From positions 1-39,421 of the IMG/VR virus record IMGVR_UViG_3300043398_000186: DNA of 39,421 bases; one strand, written 5' to 3'. Shown one piece after another: positions 24,427 through 32,790 of this stretch. Source of the stretch: a virus. The position numbers and the translations under genes are program-made. The notes under the pieces were generated by a model. The model was not told the origin of the DNA, searched no databases, and saw only the letters and a list, made by a program, of their open reading frames with translations. How positions within the stretch are numbered: the stretch's first letter is position 1; every line of letters starts with the position of its first letter.

Positions 24427-24636
24427 ATGCCATTACCAGCACTAGTACACGTAGAAGGAAAAGTTGGAGCTATTCGCGCAGTCGTAGGCGACCAAGCCGT
24501 GAGTGAGCTTGAAATTCAAATTACCGAAGGCGGCGTTGCTAAGACTTTCCGCGCACCCTTGGGCTCAGTGAGCATCTTAAAAACAGAAGGCCAACCGGAT
24601 AAAGTTCTTTTCTCGTCAGACGACGGGATTGAGTAA
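24427..24636 (+). CDS. Small early protein (69 residues), beta-rich
   Basis: The ATG is preceded by AAAAGGAGATAAGT, the same type of ribosome site as the genes at 20286 and 20496. The sequence (VHVEGKVGAIRAVVGDQAV, later FRAPLGSVSIL) suggests a small beta-barrel with no cysteines. A 16-codon ORF starting at 24374 ends within the ribosome site and could be a leader. It ends five bases before the convergent beta-helix gene. Function unknown. Confidence 0.65.
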   Translation: MPLPALVHVEGKVGAIRAVVGDQAVSELEIQITEGGVAKTFRAPLGSVSILKTEGQPDKVLFSSDDGIE

Positions 24637-24641
24637 TCTGA

Positions 24642-26549
24642 TTACTTAAGACCTAGGAATTTAGCGACCGTTAGGAGCTTTTGAACAAAGGCTCCGAAGG
24701 TCCCCGCCGTCGTGTGGCTCGTAAGGTTCGCGTCCCAGACGCTTGAGCCTCCCCCAAGAAGAGAGCCAGTTCTGTTATTCGTGGTCGAATTAGCCTTGTA
24801 TGCAAGTCCCGATAAAACTTCGACTGCGGCAAGATCCGTCCAACGGTCTGATCCGTCATACGTTCCCGTCTTAGTTGAATTATCAAAACTAACTCCCGTT
24901 TTTGTATTCGCCTCACTCGGGAGATCGAGTGTTCCGGTCAACTCACTGTTTGAATAAATAACTCCCGAGCGTACGTCAGTTACGGCTGGACAGTTTTCAT
25001 TTCGCTGAATTGCGCCGATATCCCGGTAATTTGTAGTGAGTGCGCCGGGGAAGAGTCCAGGGGCGGCAGTCGCTTTAAGTGCCGAGCCCACGGAGAAATT
25101 TCGCCCAATTGTAATCTGATAAACGTGATCCGCGACGCCACTGTTTCCAGGGGGCGAGTCAAATGTTAACGTGGTCGCAGTGAGTCCAGTGATTGTGTAA
25201 TTACCAAATGTTGGTCCCGCAGTTCCGCTCACGATATAACATACGTCGCCGACTACGACACCGGCTGTGATGAATGAGGCAGAAAGACTAGTTAAAACAC
25301 TACCTGATATCGTGGCGTCTGATCCTGTCACTTGCGTTACACTTGTGAAGCTCGGATTAAGTGCAACGTCTGTCGCCCCTTTAACCCAGACTGAAACGTC
25401 AGTGTCGTTATTATGAAAAGTGTTCGTGTCACTGAAATTTGTTCGGGCAGTCGCGTGGACAATACCTGTGGTAAAGCCACTTATAATATTATTAAAGACC
25501 CGATGCAAAGTACAGCCTGCGGCCATGTTAATTCCTACACTTGTCGTATTCGCCGCGCCGTAGAGGGTATTTCCTGCAATAATACAATGCTCAGTGTGAG
25601 ACGCAGACGAGTTAATCGCATACGTCGTGCATCCTTCGATAATATTATCCGTAATCGTGCAAGGATTTCCTGTCGAGGAATTTCGAATGCCTTCGACACT
25701 CCCCCGGATATAACTCTGCGTTACCATGGCGCCCGAGCCGTTGACTAAGATTCCATAACCCTTCGAGCAGATGGCCTCACATTGGTAGGCTATACTATTA
25801 TGACTCGCAAGGGAGAGGGCATTACGTCCTGCCGTCGTGCTCGGGTTCGAAAACTTACAGTACCCGATAACGCTTCCGATATTAACGGAGCAGGCACTAT
25901 TACCCTCGCCCGTAACATCCATACAGTACATGTCCCAGTAGTTCCACAGTGCGACCGTAGTTCCGGCACCGTAGACAAACTTAGGCCGAGTACTTCCCTT
26001 CGGACGGTCCCCTCGCGTAGTCTGATATCCTTCGATTATGTGGTGACTGACTGCGGTCCCTGCGTCAGCGAGAAGTAACACGGCACCTAAGTTATAGGTT
26101 CCAGACTTAACCCAGAATTTAATCCCCGGATTCGTTGAAAGTGCATTATTAAATACGGCAAGATCCGTACTGTGGCCAAGCGAAATCGCGCCGCCAATAT
26201 TCATCACGCCATTTGATCCGACACCCGTACAAATTGAAGTGCCCGCCTGGTTCGTCGAGCAGGTAATTGAAACGCCTGCGACAACGGAAGTAATTTCAAA
26301 CCATGAATTGTTGGTAAAGTTCGTGCCCGAGACGGTTCGAATTCCATTTCCGACCATGTCCGCTGCGGCACTTGCTGTGAGTATTGTATTCCCGGCACCG
26401 GCGCTCGTAACCCCGGTAAGAGCATACTGAGCCGCGTTTTGCTGTGAGTAATCCGTACCCGAGGCACCCGTTACGAAGAAACCTCCGTTAACATTTCCTG
26501 AGGTCGCACTCGCTCTTATCTCAAACACGGAATTAGCTGAAATAGGCAC
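24642..26549 (-). CDS. Beta-helix virion protein (tail spike or fibre type)
   Basis: This 635-residue protein starts at a GTG (26549) with TTAAGGAG upstream. The N-terminus (ISANSVFEIRASATSGNVNG, then GGFFVTGASGTDYSQQ) is a hallmark of phage structural proteins that carry a right-handed beta-helix. Residues ~200-370 show repeated N- and G-rich turns (for example ITDNIIEGCTTYAINSS and IIAGNTLYGAAN) typical of pectate-lyase-like coils. The C-terminal ~100 residues resemble a trimerisation or binding head. There is no signal peptide. It is a late-type gene on the late strand inside the early block, paired with the gene upstream. Receptor binding or glycan degradation is plausible, but no catalytic residues were identified. 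Confidence 0.8.
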   Translation of the reverse strand: MPISANSVFEIRASATSGNVNGGFFVTGASGTDYSQQNAAQYALTGVTSAGAGNTILTASAAADMVGNGIRTVSGTNFTNNSWFEITSVVAGVSITCSTNQAGTSICTGVGSNGVMNIGGAISLGHSTDLAVFNNALSTNPGIKFWVKSGTYNLGAVLLLADAGTAVSHHIIEGYQTTRGDRPKGSTRPKFVYGAGTTVALWNYWDMYCMDVTGEGNSACSVNIGSVIGYCKFSNPSTTAGRNALSLASHNSIAYQCEAICSKGYGILVNGSGAMVTQSYIRGSVEGIRNSSTGNPCTITDNIIEGCTTYAINSSASHTEHCIIAGNTLYGAANTTSVGINMAAGCTLHRVFNNIISGFTTGIVHATARTNFSDTNTFHNNDTDVSVWVKGATDVALNPSFTSVTQVTGSDATISGSVLTSLSASFITAGVVVGDVCYIVSGTAGPTFGNYTITGLTATTLTFDSPPGNSGVADHVYQITIGRNFSVGSALKATAAPGLFPGALTTNYRDIGAIQRNENCPAVTDVRSGVIYSNSELTGTLDLPSEANTKTGVSFDNSTKTGTYDGSDRWTDLAAVEVLSGLAYKANSTTNNRTGSLLGGGSSVWDANLTSHTTAGTFGAFVQKLLTVAKFLGLK

Positions 26550-26560
26550 TTAATTTCTCC

Positions 26561-26902
26561 TTAAGAGTAAGAAAGGGAGGCGCGATTATCCCATATATTG
26601 TCAAACGAATCATTTGCATCTGCCCACGTAATAGAAGTTACTGTGCCGGAAACTGTTATTTTTTTAATCTGCCAACTAGCGGCACTCGTAGCGGTTCCCA
26701 TTACGGCTTGTCCGATGTAAGTTACCGAGCTTGAAGGCTCGTCGATAGAAATAGCTAACCCGGCGCTGCCTAAATTAACGGTATGTAGCCCGCGTTTAGT
26801 CCCGGCGGACTGCGCGGTAATATCGCCGTATAAGTTTGTGGCGTCGTTAGGGTCATTTACTAACCCGGTAGTTTTGCTTGGCGCTAATATTTTACCTGAC
26901 AT
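26561..26902 (-). CDS. Small structural protein paired with the beta-helix protein
   Basis: With the ATG at 26902 this is 113 residues (SGKILAPSKTTGLVNDPND at the start). The C-terminal pattern SWQIKKITVSG, then TWADANDSFDNIWDNRASL, belongs to a small virion-associated domain found next to, or fused to, phage fibre and beta-helix proteins. It lies 11 bases upstream of the beta-helix gene. Its ATG overlaps the possible start of the divergent helicase gene (CATG at 26900-26903). No ribosome site is obvious. It probably forms a joint or base for the spike. Confidence 0.7.
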   Translation of the reverse strand: MSGKILAPSKTTGLVNDPNDATNLYGDITAQSAGTKRGLHTVNLGSAGLAISIDEPSSSVTYIGQAVMGTATSAASWQIKKITVSGTVTSITWADANDSFDNIWDNRASLSYS

Positions 26903-28292
26903 GATTTTTAGGATATGCGATAGCAAAGGTATGCACAAGCTTTTCCCCTACCAAGAACAAGGGATTAAATACCTATCTGGCAGAAAACACGCGCTTTTAG
27001 CGGATGAAATGGGCCTCGGTAAAACAGTCCAGGCCATCCGTGGCCTTGATGCTATCCTAGCAAAGACTGCCATTGTTATTTGTCCAAGTGTGGCGAGAAT
27101 AAATTGGCTCCGCGAGTTTGAAATGTGGGGCCAAATATCAAGGAATATAGTTATAATGGAGCAGCTTTCCGACATGCCGCCGCAAGATAGCGTAATCATA
27201 TGTTCTTTTGATTATGCCACGAGAAATTTTGAAAAACTAAAAAAGATAGGGGCCGAAGCGTTAATTTTAGATGAAGCGCAATATGTAAAAACGGTTGGCG
27301 CCAAAAGAACAACAGCCATAATGGGAAAAAACGGGGTGTTGCATTCGGTTAAAAGAGCGTGGTTTCTGTCAGGTACCCCCGCGCCCAATCACCCCGGCGA
27401 ATTGTGGGTTTTGCTATTTACTTTTGGCGTGACAAAAATGGCACACGATGCTTTTATAGAAAAGTATTGTACTTATCGTAAAACCACTTACGGGGTACAA
27501 ATTACCGGCGCAAACCGAGCAAAAATCCCCGAGTTAAAACTTTTATTAAAAGATGTAATGCTTAGACGTTTAAAAAAGGACGTTATGAAAGAGCTTCCTC
27601 ATATATCGTATACATACGAGCACGTACTTCCGGGTAGAGTAGCAATAGAAGATCAGGCTAGTTTCATGGATTATTTTGTGCCCACAGACAGACGCGCGGA
27701 GCTAAAAGAAAAATTACAAAAAGAAGCTGAACTTTTGCGGATGGTATTCGATGCGTCGGGGGATAACGCCGACGCTAAGTTCAAAACATTAGAAGGTGTT
27801 CAGCAAAGCGTGTCAACTCTCAGAAGATTTATAGGATTACAAAAAGTAGAGCCGGTAGTTGAATTAGTGAGAAGTGCTTTTCAAAACCATTCCTATAAAA
27901 AGGTAGTTTTGTTTGCAGTACATCGCGATGTAATTGAAGGTCTAAGAGTAGGTCTACAAGAGTTTCACCCAGTAGTTATTTATGGCGGTACGGACCCGAA
28001 AAAAAGGCAAAGAAATATAGATAGATTTCAAAAGTACGATAAGTACAAAATATTTATTGGTAACATTCAGGCCGCAGGTACAGCTATCACATTGACGGCA
28101 GCGCACCACGTTTTATTTGTAGAACAAGATTGGGTTCCGGGGAATAACGCGCAAGCTGTTATGCGAGTACACCGAATTGGGCAGGAAAATAACGTGTCGG
28201 TGCGGTTCGTCACAATAGATAAAACCCTAGATACTAGAATAGCTTATCTACTTCGTAAGAAAACAGAAGAGCTAACCGAAATTTTTGACTAG
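26901..28292 (+). CDS. SNF2-family DEAD/DEAH-like helicase
   Basis: This is 463 residues from the ATG at 26901, or 453 from 26931, where AAAGG lies very close. LLADEMGLGKTVQ (~32-44) is the Walker A motif I, LILDEAQYVK (~120-129) is the DEAQ-type motif II, WFLSGTPAPN is motif III, and VMRVHRIGQ (~419-427) is motif VI with its arginines. The order and spacing match SNF2-type translocases carried by many phages with DUF2800/DUF2815 replication modules. It should remodel or unwind DNA at forks or recombination intermediates. The upstream region lies within the divergent structural gene, so its promoter would sit in coding DNA. Confidence 0.88.
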   Translation: MIFRICDSKGMHKLFPYQEQGIKYLSGRKHALLADEMGLGKTVQAIRGLDAILAKTAIVICPSVARINWLREFEMWGQISRNIVIMEQLSDMPPQDSVIICSFDYATRNFEKLKKIGAEALILDEAQYVKTVGAKRTTAIMGKNGVLHSVKRAWFLSGTPAPNHPGELWVLLFTFGVTKMAHDAFIEKYCTYRKTTYGVQITGANRAKIPELKLLLKDVMLRRLKKDVMKELPHISYTYEHVLPGRVAIEDQASFMDYFVPTDRRAELKEKLQKEAELLRMVFDASGDNADAKFKTLEGVQQSVSTLRRFIGLQKVEPVVELVRSAFQNHSYKKVVLFAVHRDVIEGLRVGLQEFHPVVIYGGTDPKKRQRNIDRFQKYDKYKIFIGNIQAAGTAITLTAAHHVLFVEQDWVPGNNAQAVMRVHRIGQENNVSVRFVTIDKTLDTRIAYLLRKKTEELTEIFD

Positions 28293-28314
28293 ACATTATT
28301 TTATTTTTTAATCT
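28285..28314 (+). promoter_or_regulatory. Weak promoter-like pair at the helicase gene end
   Basis: TTGACT (28285-28290, five of six to consensus) is followed 18 bases later by TAATCT (28309-28314, three of six). The stretch to 28357 is very AT-rich. It could start transcription of the genes from 28358 on. The -10 match is poor, so this is tentative. Confidence 0.25.
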
Positions 28315-28357
28315 ATATTCTTTTTACAAATTAATTCACTTTTTTTCAGGGGGAAAA

Positions 28358-28750
28358 ATGGTAACAGTCACATTCGCTTGCGAATCTATTCCGCAATTGT
28401 GTAGTGAAATAGGAAAATTTTTAAAAGAGTTTGATCAAACAGTTACGGAGGATCAGCTTAGTTTTACAGAAGAGCAAATAGCTCACGCAGTGGACGCGGT
28501 AAAAAGTAAAAAGCCGGAAAAGAAAAAAGAAGAAAAGCAAGACGAACCTGCAAATAAAATACCTACGAAAGTTGTAGGAGTGGTGAATAAAGAGCAAGTG
28601 TATGCCGCACTTCAGGGCGTAAATTCAACGCTAGGATTGCCTACGGCCAGAAATATCTTAAAAGAATTTGGCGCGGAAAAAATGTCGGACTTGAAAGAAG
28701 AATTCTACGCAGCGTTTGTTGAAAAATGTGCAGAAGTAACTCCGGTGTAA
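28358..28750 (+). CDS. Hypothetical protein of the replication module (130 residues)
   Basis: It has GGGGG five bases before the ATG. The N-terminal part is helical, the middle (~50-65) is a lysine/glutamate linker, and the C-terminal part (~75-128) is a small helical domain with KEQVYAALQGVNSTLGLPTA and ILKEFGAEKMSDL. Proteins with this C-terminal domain occur beside DUF2800 and DUF2815 genes in phage replication blocks. A role in single-strand handling or recombination is a guess from context. Confidence 0.65.
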   Translation: MVTVTFACESIPQLCSEIGKFLKEFDQTVTEDQLSFTEEQIAHAVDAVKSKKPEKKKEEKQDEPANKIPTKVVGVVNKEQVYAALQGVNSTLGLPTARNILKEFGAEKMSDLKEEFYAAFVEKCAEVTPV

Positions 28751-28751
28751 T

Positions 28752-29921
28752 GTGGCGACTCATTCTAAGATAGGCGCGTCTTCGTATTACCGTTGGTCTG
28801 AAACTTACGGGGGTTGCCCGGGTTCGGTGTCTCGGAGTGAAGGGCTAAGCTCACCGGAAAGTGAATACGCCAAAGAAGGAAGTCTGGCGCATGAAATTGC
28901 TGCGGGTTTTTTAGAAAATAAATTTTTTACTCTTGGCGAACGGCTGACTATTCCGCAAGGAGTTAGTCAAGAAATGCTAGAAGCGGTAAGAGTGTACGTA
29001 GATTTTGTGGCAAAAGAAGCTTCTAATTTATGTAGCGAATTAGATAAAGGACATGTTTTAATCGAACATAAATTTGATCTAGAATCAGTGCACCCCGGAT
29101 TGTTCGGAACGGCGGACGCGGTTTTGTACGGGCCGCGCGAGAAAAAACTTGTCGTAATCGACTATAAGCACGGCGCAGGTATATCGGTCGAAGTGGAAAA
29201 TAATTTACAACTTAAATATTATGGCCTTGGCGCGCTATTATCTACGGCATTTCCTTGTGAAACAGTTGAATTAATAATAGTTCAGCCGCGTTGTGGGGAT
29301 ACTCCTATTAAAAGATGGGCGTTTCCAAGTGTCGAGCTTTTAGATTTCGCGGCGGATTTAGCTCATGACGCCAAGAGAACTGAAGATAAAAACGCGCCAT
29401 TAAATCCGGGGAAGCATTGTAGATTTTGTCCCGCCGCTGCCACTAATTGTGAAGCGCTAAGACAAGAAGCGCAGGCGATGGCTAAATTAGAGTTTAGAAA
29501 AGAAATCTCATACGACGAAGATCAACTGACTCGCGCATTAAAATTTTTACCGGCGTTTGAAGCCTGGATAAAAAGAGTCAGAGAGTTTTCGTATAACGAA
29601 GCCATCCAAGGTAGAACCCCGAAAGGGTGGAAATTAGTTGAGAAAAGAGCTACGCGAAAGTGGGCGGCGTCTGAAGAAGAAATAGTGAAATATATGCGAG
29701 ACGCTACTAAAAAAGACATTAATGATTTCTACGAAAAAAGTTTGAAAAGCCCGGCTCAAATGGAAAAGCTAGCTTCCAAACAAATAAATGCTGGTCTTAG
29801 AAACATGATGGTAACCGTGTCGTCAGGATACAATTTAGTGGAAGAGTCCGACGTTAGACCTGCGGTTAAATTTGATCCGAAAAATGATTTTGCAAAAATA
29901 GAAGGAGATACAAATGATTAA
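28752..29921 (+). CDS. DUF2800 Cas4/AddB-like PD-(D/E)XK nuclease
   Basis: This 389-residue protein starts at a GTG one base after the previous stop, so translation is probably coupled. It opens HSKIGASSYYRWSETYGGC, typical of DUF2800. LFGTADAVLYG (~113-123) and KLVVIDYKHGAG (~129-140) give the D...D-x-K nuclease core. Cys22 plus three cysteines in CRFCPAAATNC (~223-233) form the four-cysteine iron-sulfur set of Cas4/AddB-type exonucleases. It should resect DNA ends for recombination with the DUF2815 protein. Confidence 0.85.
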   Translation: MATHSKIGASSYYRWSETYGGCPGSVSRSEGLSSPESEYAKEGSLAHEIAAGFLENKFFTLGERLTIPQGVSQEMLEAVRVYVDFVAKEASNLCSELDKGHVLIEHKFDLESVHPGLFGTADAVLYGPREKKLVVIDYKHGAGISVEVENNLQLKYYGLGALLSTAFPCETVELIIVQPRCGDTPIKRWAFPSVELLDFAADLAHDAKRTEDKNAPLNPGKHCRFCPAAATNCEALRQEAQAMAKLEFRKEISYDEDQLTRALKFLPAFEAWIKRVREFSYNEAIQGRTPKGWKLVEKRATRKWAASEEEIVKYMRDATKKDINDFYEKSLKSPAQMEKLASKQINAGLRNMMVTVSSGYNLVEESDVRPAVKFDPKNDFAKIEGDTND

Positions 29922-30111
29922 ACGAAGAAGAGCGTCAGAGAAAGAAGTAGTAATTAAGCGAGAAACTTCGCCGAATAAAGGAACAGTAGCAAAAATTACT
30001 ACTGAAAATACAAAAGCGGCGCAGTCGGAACCAATTAATAAAAGCACACAAGCCAAAGCTAGATTCACTAGACCAGGCACAAACAACCAAAAGCGCGTTG
30101 AACACAACTAA
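29914..30111 (+). CDS. Small basic protein (65 residues)
   Basis: The ATG has GAAGGAGATACAA upstream and overlaps the nuclease gene by eight bases. The product is rich in lysine, arginine, threonine and asparagine with little hydrophobic content, so it is probably disordered and nucleic-acid-binding. No domain is recognised. Its tight position between the nuclease and ssDNA-binding genes suggests an accessory role in the same process. Confidence 0.6.
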   Translation: MIKRRRASEKEVVIKRETSPNKGTVAKITTENTKAAQSEPINKSTQAKARFTRPGTNNQKRVEHN

Positions 30112-30145
30112 AAAGTAAAACCGCTAAAACGAAAGGAAAACGCAA

Positions 30146-30715
30146 ATGGCAAAAGTAAACACGCCAGCATTCAGAGTAGGATATCCAAATGTTTTTAAAC
30201 CTAAAAAAAATGAGTTAAACGGGCAGAACGAGTTTTCTGTCGTAGCTCTTTTTAAAAAAGGCGAAAACTTAGACAAGCTAAAGGCAGTTGCGCAAGAAGC
30301 TATTGTGGCGAAATGGGGCAAAGACAAAAACCAATGGCCTACTAATTTACGTTCTCCGTTTCGCGACCAAGCGGACCGGGCTAAAACGATAGAAGGCAAA
30401 AGGGTTTTGCCGCAAGGATACGAAGACGGAGCTATCTATTTAAATCTTAAATCGCGCCAAGCCCCCGGCGTAGTTAATGGAAATCTTGATGCTATTATAG
30501 AAGAGTCTGAATTCTACGCTGGATGTTTTGCAATTGCATCAGTGAATGCCTACGCTTACGACAACAAAGGAAACCGAGGCGTTTCTTTTGGGCTAATTAA
30601 CTTACAAAAAGTTAAGGAAGGTGACCCCCTCGGAAATCGAACACGTCCGACGGATGATTTTGTGGCAGTAGCTACAGAAGAAAGCACACAAGCGGCGACT
30701 GATTTATTTAACTAA
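30146..30715 (+). CDS. DUF2815 single-stranded DNA-binding protein
   Basis: This 189-residue protein has AAAGGA about ten bases before the ATG. The pattern NVFKPKKNELNGQNEFSVV, then KWGKDKNQWPTNLRSPFRD, then FYAGCFAIASVNAYAYDNKG (~120-139) and GVSFGLINLQKVKEGDPLG is the DUF2815 family, known as an OB-fold ssDNA-binding protein of phage replication modules. The acidic C-terminus is modest. It should coat single strands for the polymerase and for annealing. A terminator-like structure follows it. Confidence 0.88.
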   Translation: MAKVNTPAFRVGYPNVFKPKKNELNGQNEFSVVALFKKGENLDKLKAVAQEAIVAKWGKDKNQWPTNLRSPFRDQADRAKTIEGKRVLPQGYEDGAIYLNLKSRQAPGVVNGNLDAIIEESEFYAGCFAIASVNAYAYDNKGNRGVSFGLINLQKVKEGDPLGNRTRPTDDFVAVATEESTQAATDLFN

Positions 30716-30721
30716 ACTTTT

Positions 30722-30801
30722 GGCCGAGTAGTATAGAACAATATCTATTTTCGCATTTTAGATATCCCGTCCCCTGACTGGCTTTACTATTCGGCCTTTT
30801 T
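30722..30801 (+). terminator. Structured terminator or attenuator before the polymerase gene
   Basis: GGCCGAGTAGTA (30722-30733) pairs with TACTATTCGGCC (30785-30796), one G-T wobble, and is followed by TTTTTATTTT. Inside the long loop, ATATCTA (30741-30747) pairs exactly with TAGATAT (30759-30765). The nested fold plus T run looks like a terminator with an internal hairpin that could switch states, letting some transcripts reach the polymerase gene 20 bases on. Confidence 0.6.
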
Positions 30802-30819
30802 ATTTTCTGAGTGGCAAAA

Positions 30820-32790
30820 ATGAAGGATAGAGTTTTTATAGATTTTGAAACTAGGTCGCGAGTGGACCTACCGCTACGCGGATCGGACGTGTACGCGGAG
30901 GATGAATCTACAGAAATTTTATGTCTTTGTTTTTCTTTTAACGACGAGGAAGAAGTCTTTTTGTGGAGGCCGGGGGAGCCCTTGCCCGGTAGACTTATGC
31001 GCCACGTAAAAGAAGGCCTAGAAGTAATAGGTCATAATATACTGGGGTTTGAATTTTTAATATGGAATAATATTTTAGTAAATTTTGGCGCGCCAAAATT
31101 AAAACTCGAACAATGCACGGATACCATGGCGCTAGGGTATGCTATGGCACTTCCTGGATCTTTAGAAGCAGCGAGTGCGGCGGTAGGAATAAAAGAAGGT
31201 AAAGACTTAAAAGGTCATCGGGTTATGCTTCAATTAAGCAAGCCTAGAACTAACGGAAAATTTTACGAATACGAAGACGCTCCCGACAAGTTTAAAACGC
31301 TTTATGTGTATTGCGCGCAAGATGTTAGGGTAGAGCGTGAACTTTTTAAAAGAGTCTTGCCTCTGTCTAAAGAAGAGAAGGAAATCCTAGAACTTGATTT
31401 TAAAATAAACAGACGTGGTGTGGAAGTAGATATTTTTTCAGCTTTATGCGCGATTGAATTAGCGGAATTAGAAAAGAAAAGATTAGACGAAAAAATAAAT
31501 AAACTAACTAACGGCGCGGTATGTATGTGTTCCGCCGTGGCGCAAATAACGGATTGGGTTAAATCAAAAGGGGTAGAGGTTCCCAGCCTGGCAAAAGCCG
31601 ACGTAGTGGAGTTATTAGAGAATGAGTCTTTACCTTCTGACGTAAAAAACATTTTACTTTTAAGACAAGAAGCGGCCAAAACATCTACCGCTAAAATAAA
31701 AGCTTTTATCCTGGGCTCCGGGAGCGACGGACGCATCCGGGGCCTTTTTCAATTTTGCGGGGCGAGCACGGGGCGCTGGGCTGGGCGAAGAGCGCAGTTA
31801 CAAAATCTTCCACGGGCAGAGATTTCGCAAGAAGAAATAGCACAAATATTTCTAGACATTGACGAGAACTTGGGCGACGCGAAACTAATAGGAGCTGCGA
31901 TTAGGCAAAAACATTCAAGGATACTTAGCGCTTTAAGTAGCACTGTGCGCGGGTATCTACGCGCGGGAACGAGAAAAGATTTTGTAGCGTGCGATTTTTC
32001 TTCTATCGAAGCGCGAGTTTTAGCGTGGTTAGCTGGCGAGAAAAAAGTTTTAGAAATATTTAAAACGCACGGGAAAATATACGAAAGTGCTGCAAGCGAC
32101 ATATATAAAACTTCTTTAGACGAAGTTACAAAAGAGCAAAGACAAACCGGAAAGGTCGCGGTTTTAGCGTTGGGTTTCGGGGGCGGGGTTAAAGCTTTTC
32201 AGAAAATGGCGAAAGTTTATAACGTCGAAATTCCGGATGACCAAGCGGAAAGCGTTAAGCTTGCGTGGCGTGAAGCGAATCCTAATATTGTAAGTTTTTG
32301 GTACGCATTAGAAGACGCAGCCATACAAGCGGTTATAAACCCAGGCAAGAAGACTTACGCGGGGAGCATATCTTATTTGTGCAAGGGTTCTTTTCTAATG
32401 TGTCAGCTTCCAAGTAAGCGCGTTATTTTCTATCCGTACCCGAAAGTTGAGCAAGTTAATACGCCGTGGGGAGCTATTAAAAGTGCGGTGACTTACATGG
32501 GTATGGATACATACACCCATAAGTGGGAAAGGCAGACGGGGTATGGCGGACTTTTTGCGGAGAATGTAACGCAAGCGGTAGCTCGCTGTTTACTAGCGGA
32601 CGCAATGCTGCGTCTAGAAAAAAATAATTATCCTGTCGTGATGCATATACACGATGAAATTGTTTGTGAAGTTCCTAAGAACTTTGGTTCAATAAATGAA
32701 ATGGAAAACTTAATGAGTGAGTTACCAGTTTGGGCGCAAGGTCTTCCGATAAAAGCGGAAGGCTGGAGAGGGGAAAGGTTTAGAAAATGA
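30820..32790 (+). CDS. Family A DNA polymerase with 3'-5' exonuclease domain
   Basis: This is 656 residues from the ATG at 30820 (GAGTGG upstream); a GTG at 30811 would add three. FIDFETRS (~6-13, Asp8 and Glu10) is exonuclease motif I, HNILGFEFLIWN is motif II, and YVYCAQDVR is motif III. The polymerase domain has VACDFSSIEARVLAWLAG (motif A), QTGKVAVLALGFGGG (motif B, O-helix) and MHIHDE (motif C, ~608-613). It is the phage replicative enzyme. It overlaps the primase-helicase gene by four bases (ATGA). Confidence 0.93.
   Translation: MKDRVFIDFETRSRVDLPLRGSDVYAEDESTEILCLCFSFNDEEEVFLWRPGEPLPGRLMRHVKEGLEVIGHNILGFEFLIWNNILVNFGAPKLKLEQCTDTMALGYAMALPGSLEAASAAVGIKEGKDLKGHRVMLQLSKPRTNGKFYEYEDAPDKFKTLYVYCAQDVRVERELFKRVLPLSKEEKEILELDFKINRRGVEVDIFSALCAIELAELEKKRLDEKINKLTNGAVCMCSAVAQITDWVKSKGVEVPSLAKADVVELLENESLPSDVKNILLLRQEAAKTSTAKIKAFILGSGSDGRIRGLFQFCGASTGRWAGRRAQLQNLPRAEISQEEIAQIFLDIDENLGDAKLIGAAIRQKHSRILSALSSTVRGYLRAGTRKDFVACDFSSIEARVLAWLAGEKKVLEIFKTHGKIYESAASDIYKTSLDEVTKEQRQTGKVAVLALGFGGGVKAFQKMAKVYNVEIPDDQAESVKLAWREANPNIVSFWYALEDAAIQAVINPGKKTYAGSISYLCKGSFLMCQLPSKRVIFYPYPKVEQVNTPWGAIKSAVTYMGMDTYTHKWERQTGYGGLFAENVTQAVARCLLADAMLRLEKNNYPVVMHIHDEIVCEVPKNFGSINEMENLMSELPVWAQGLPIKAEGWRGERFRK

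Noticed and set aside
30722-30796. 75-base fold considered as a tRNA
   Set aside because: The outer stem is 12 bp and there is no T-loop, anticodon arm or CCA-like end. It fits a terminator better.
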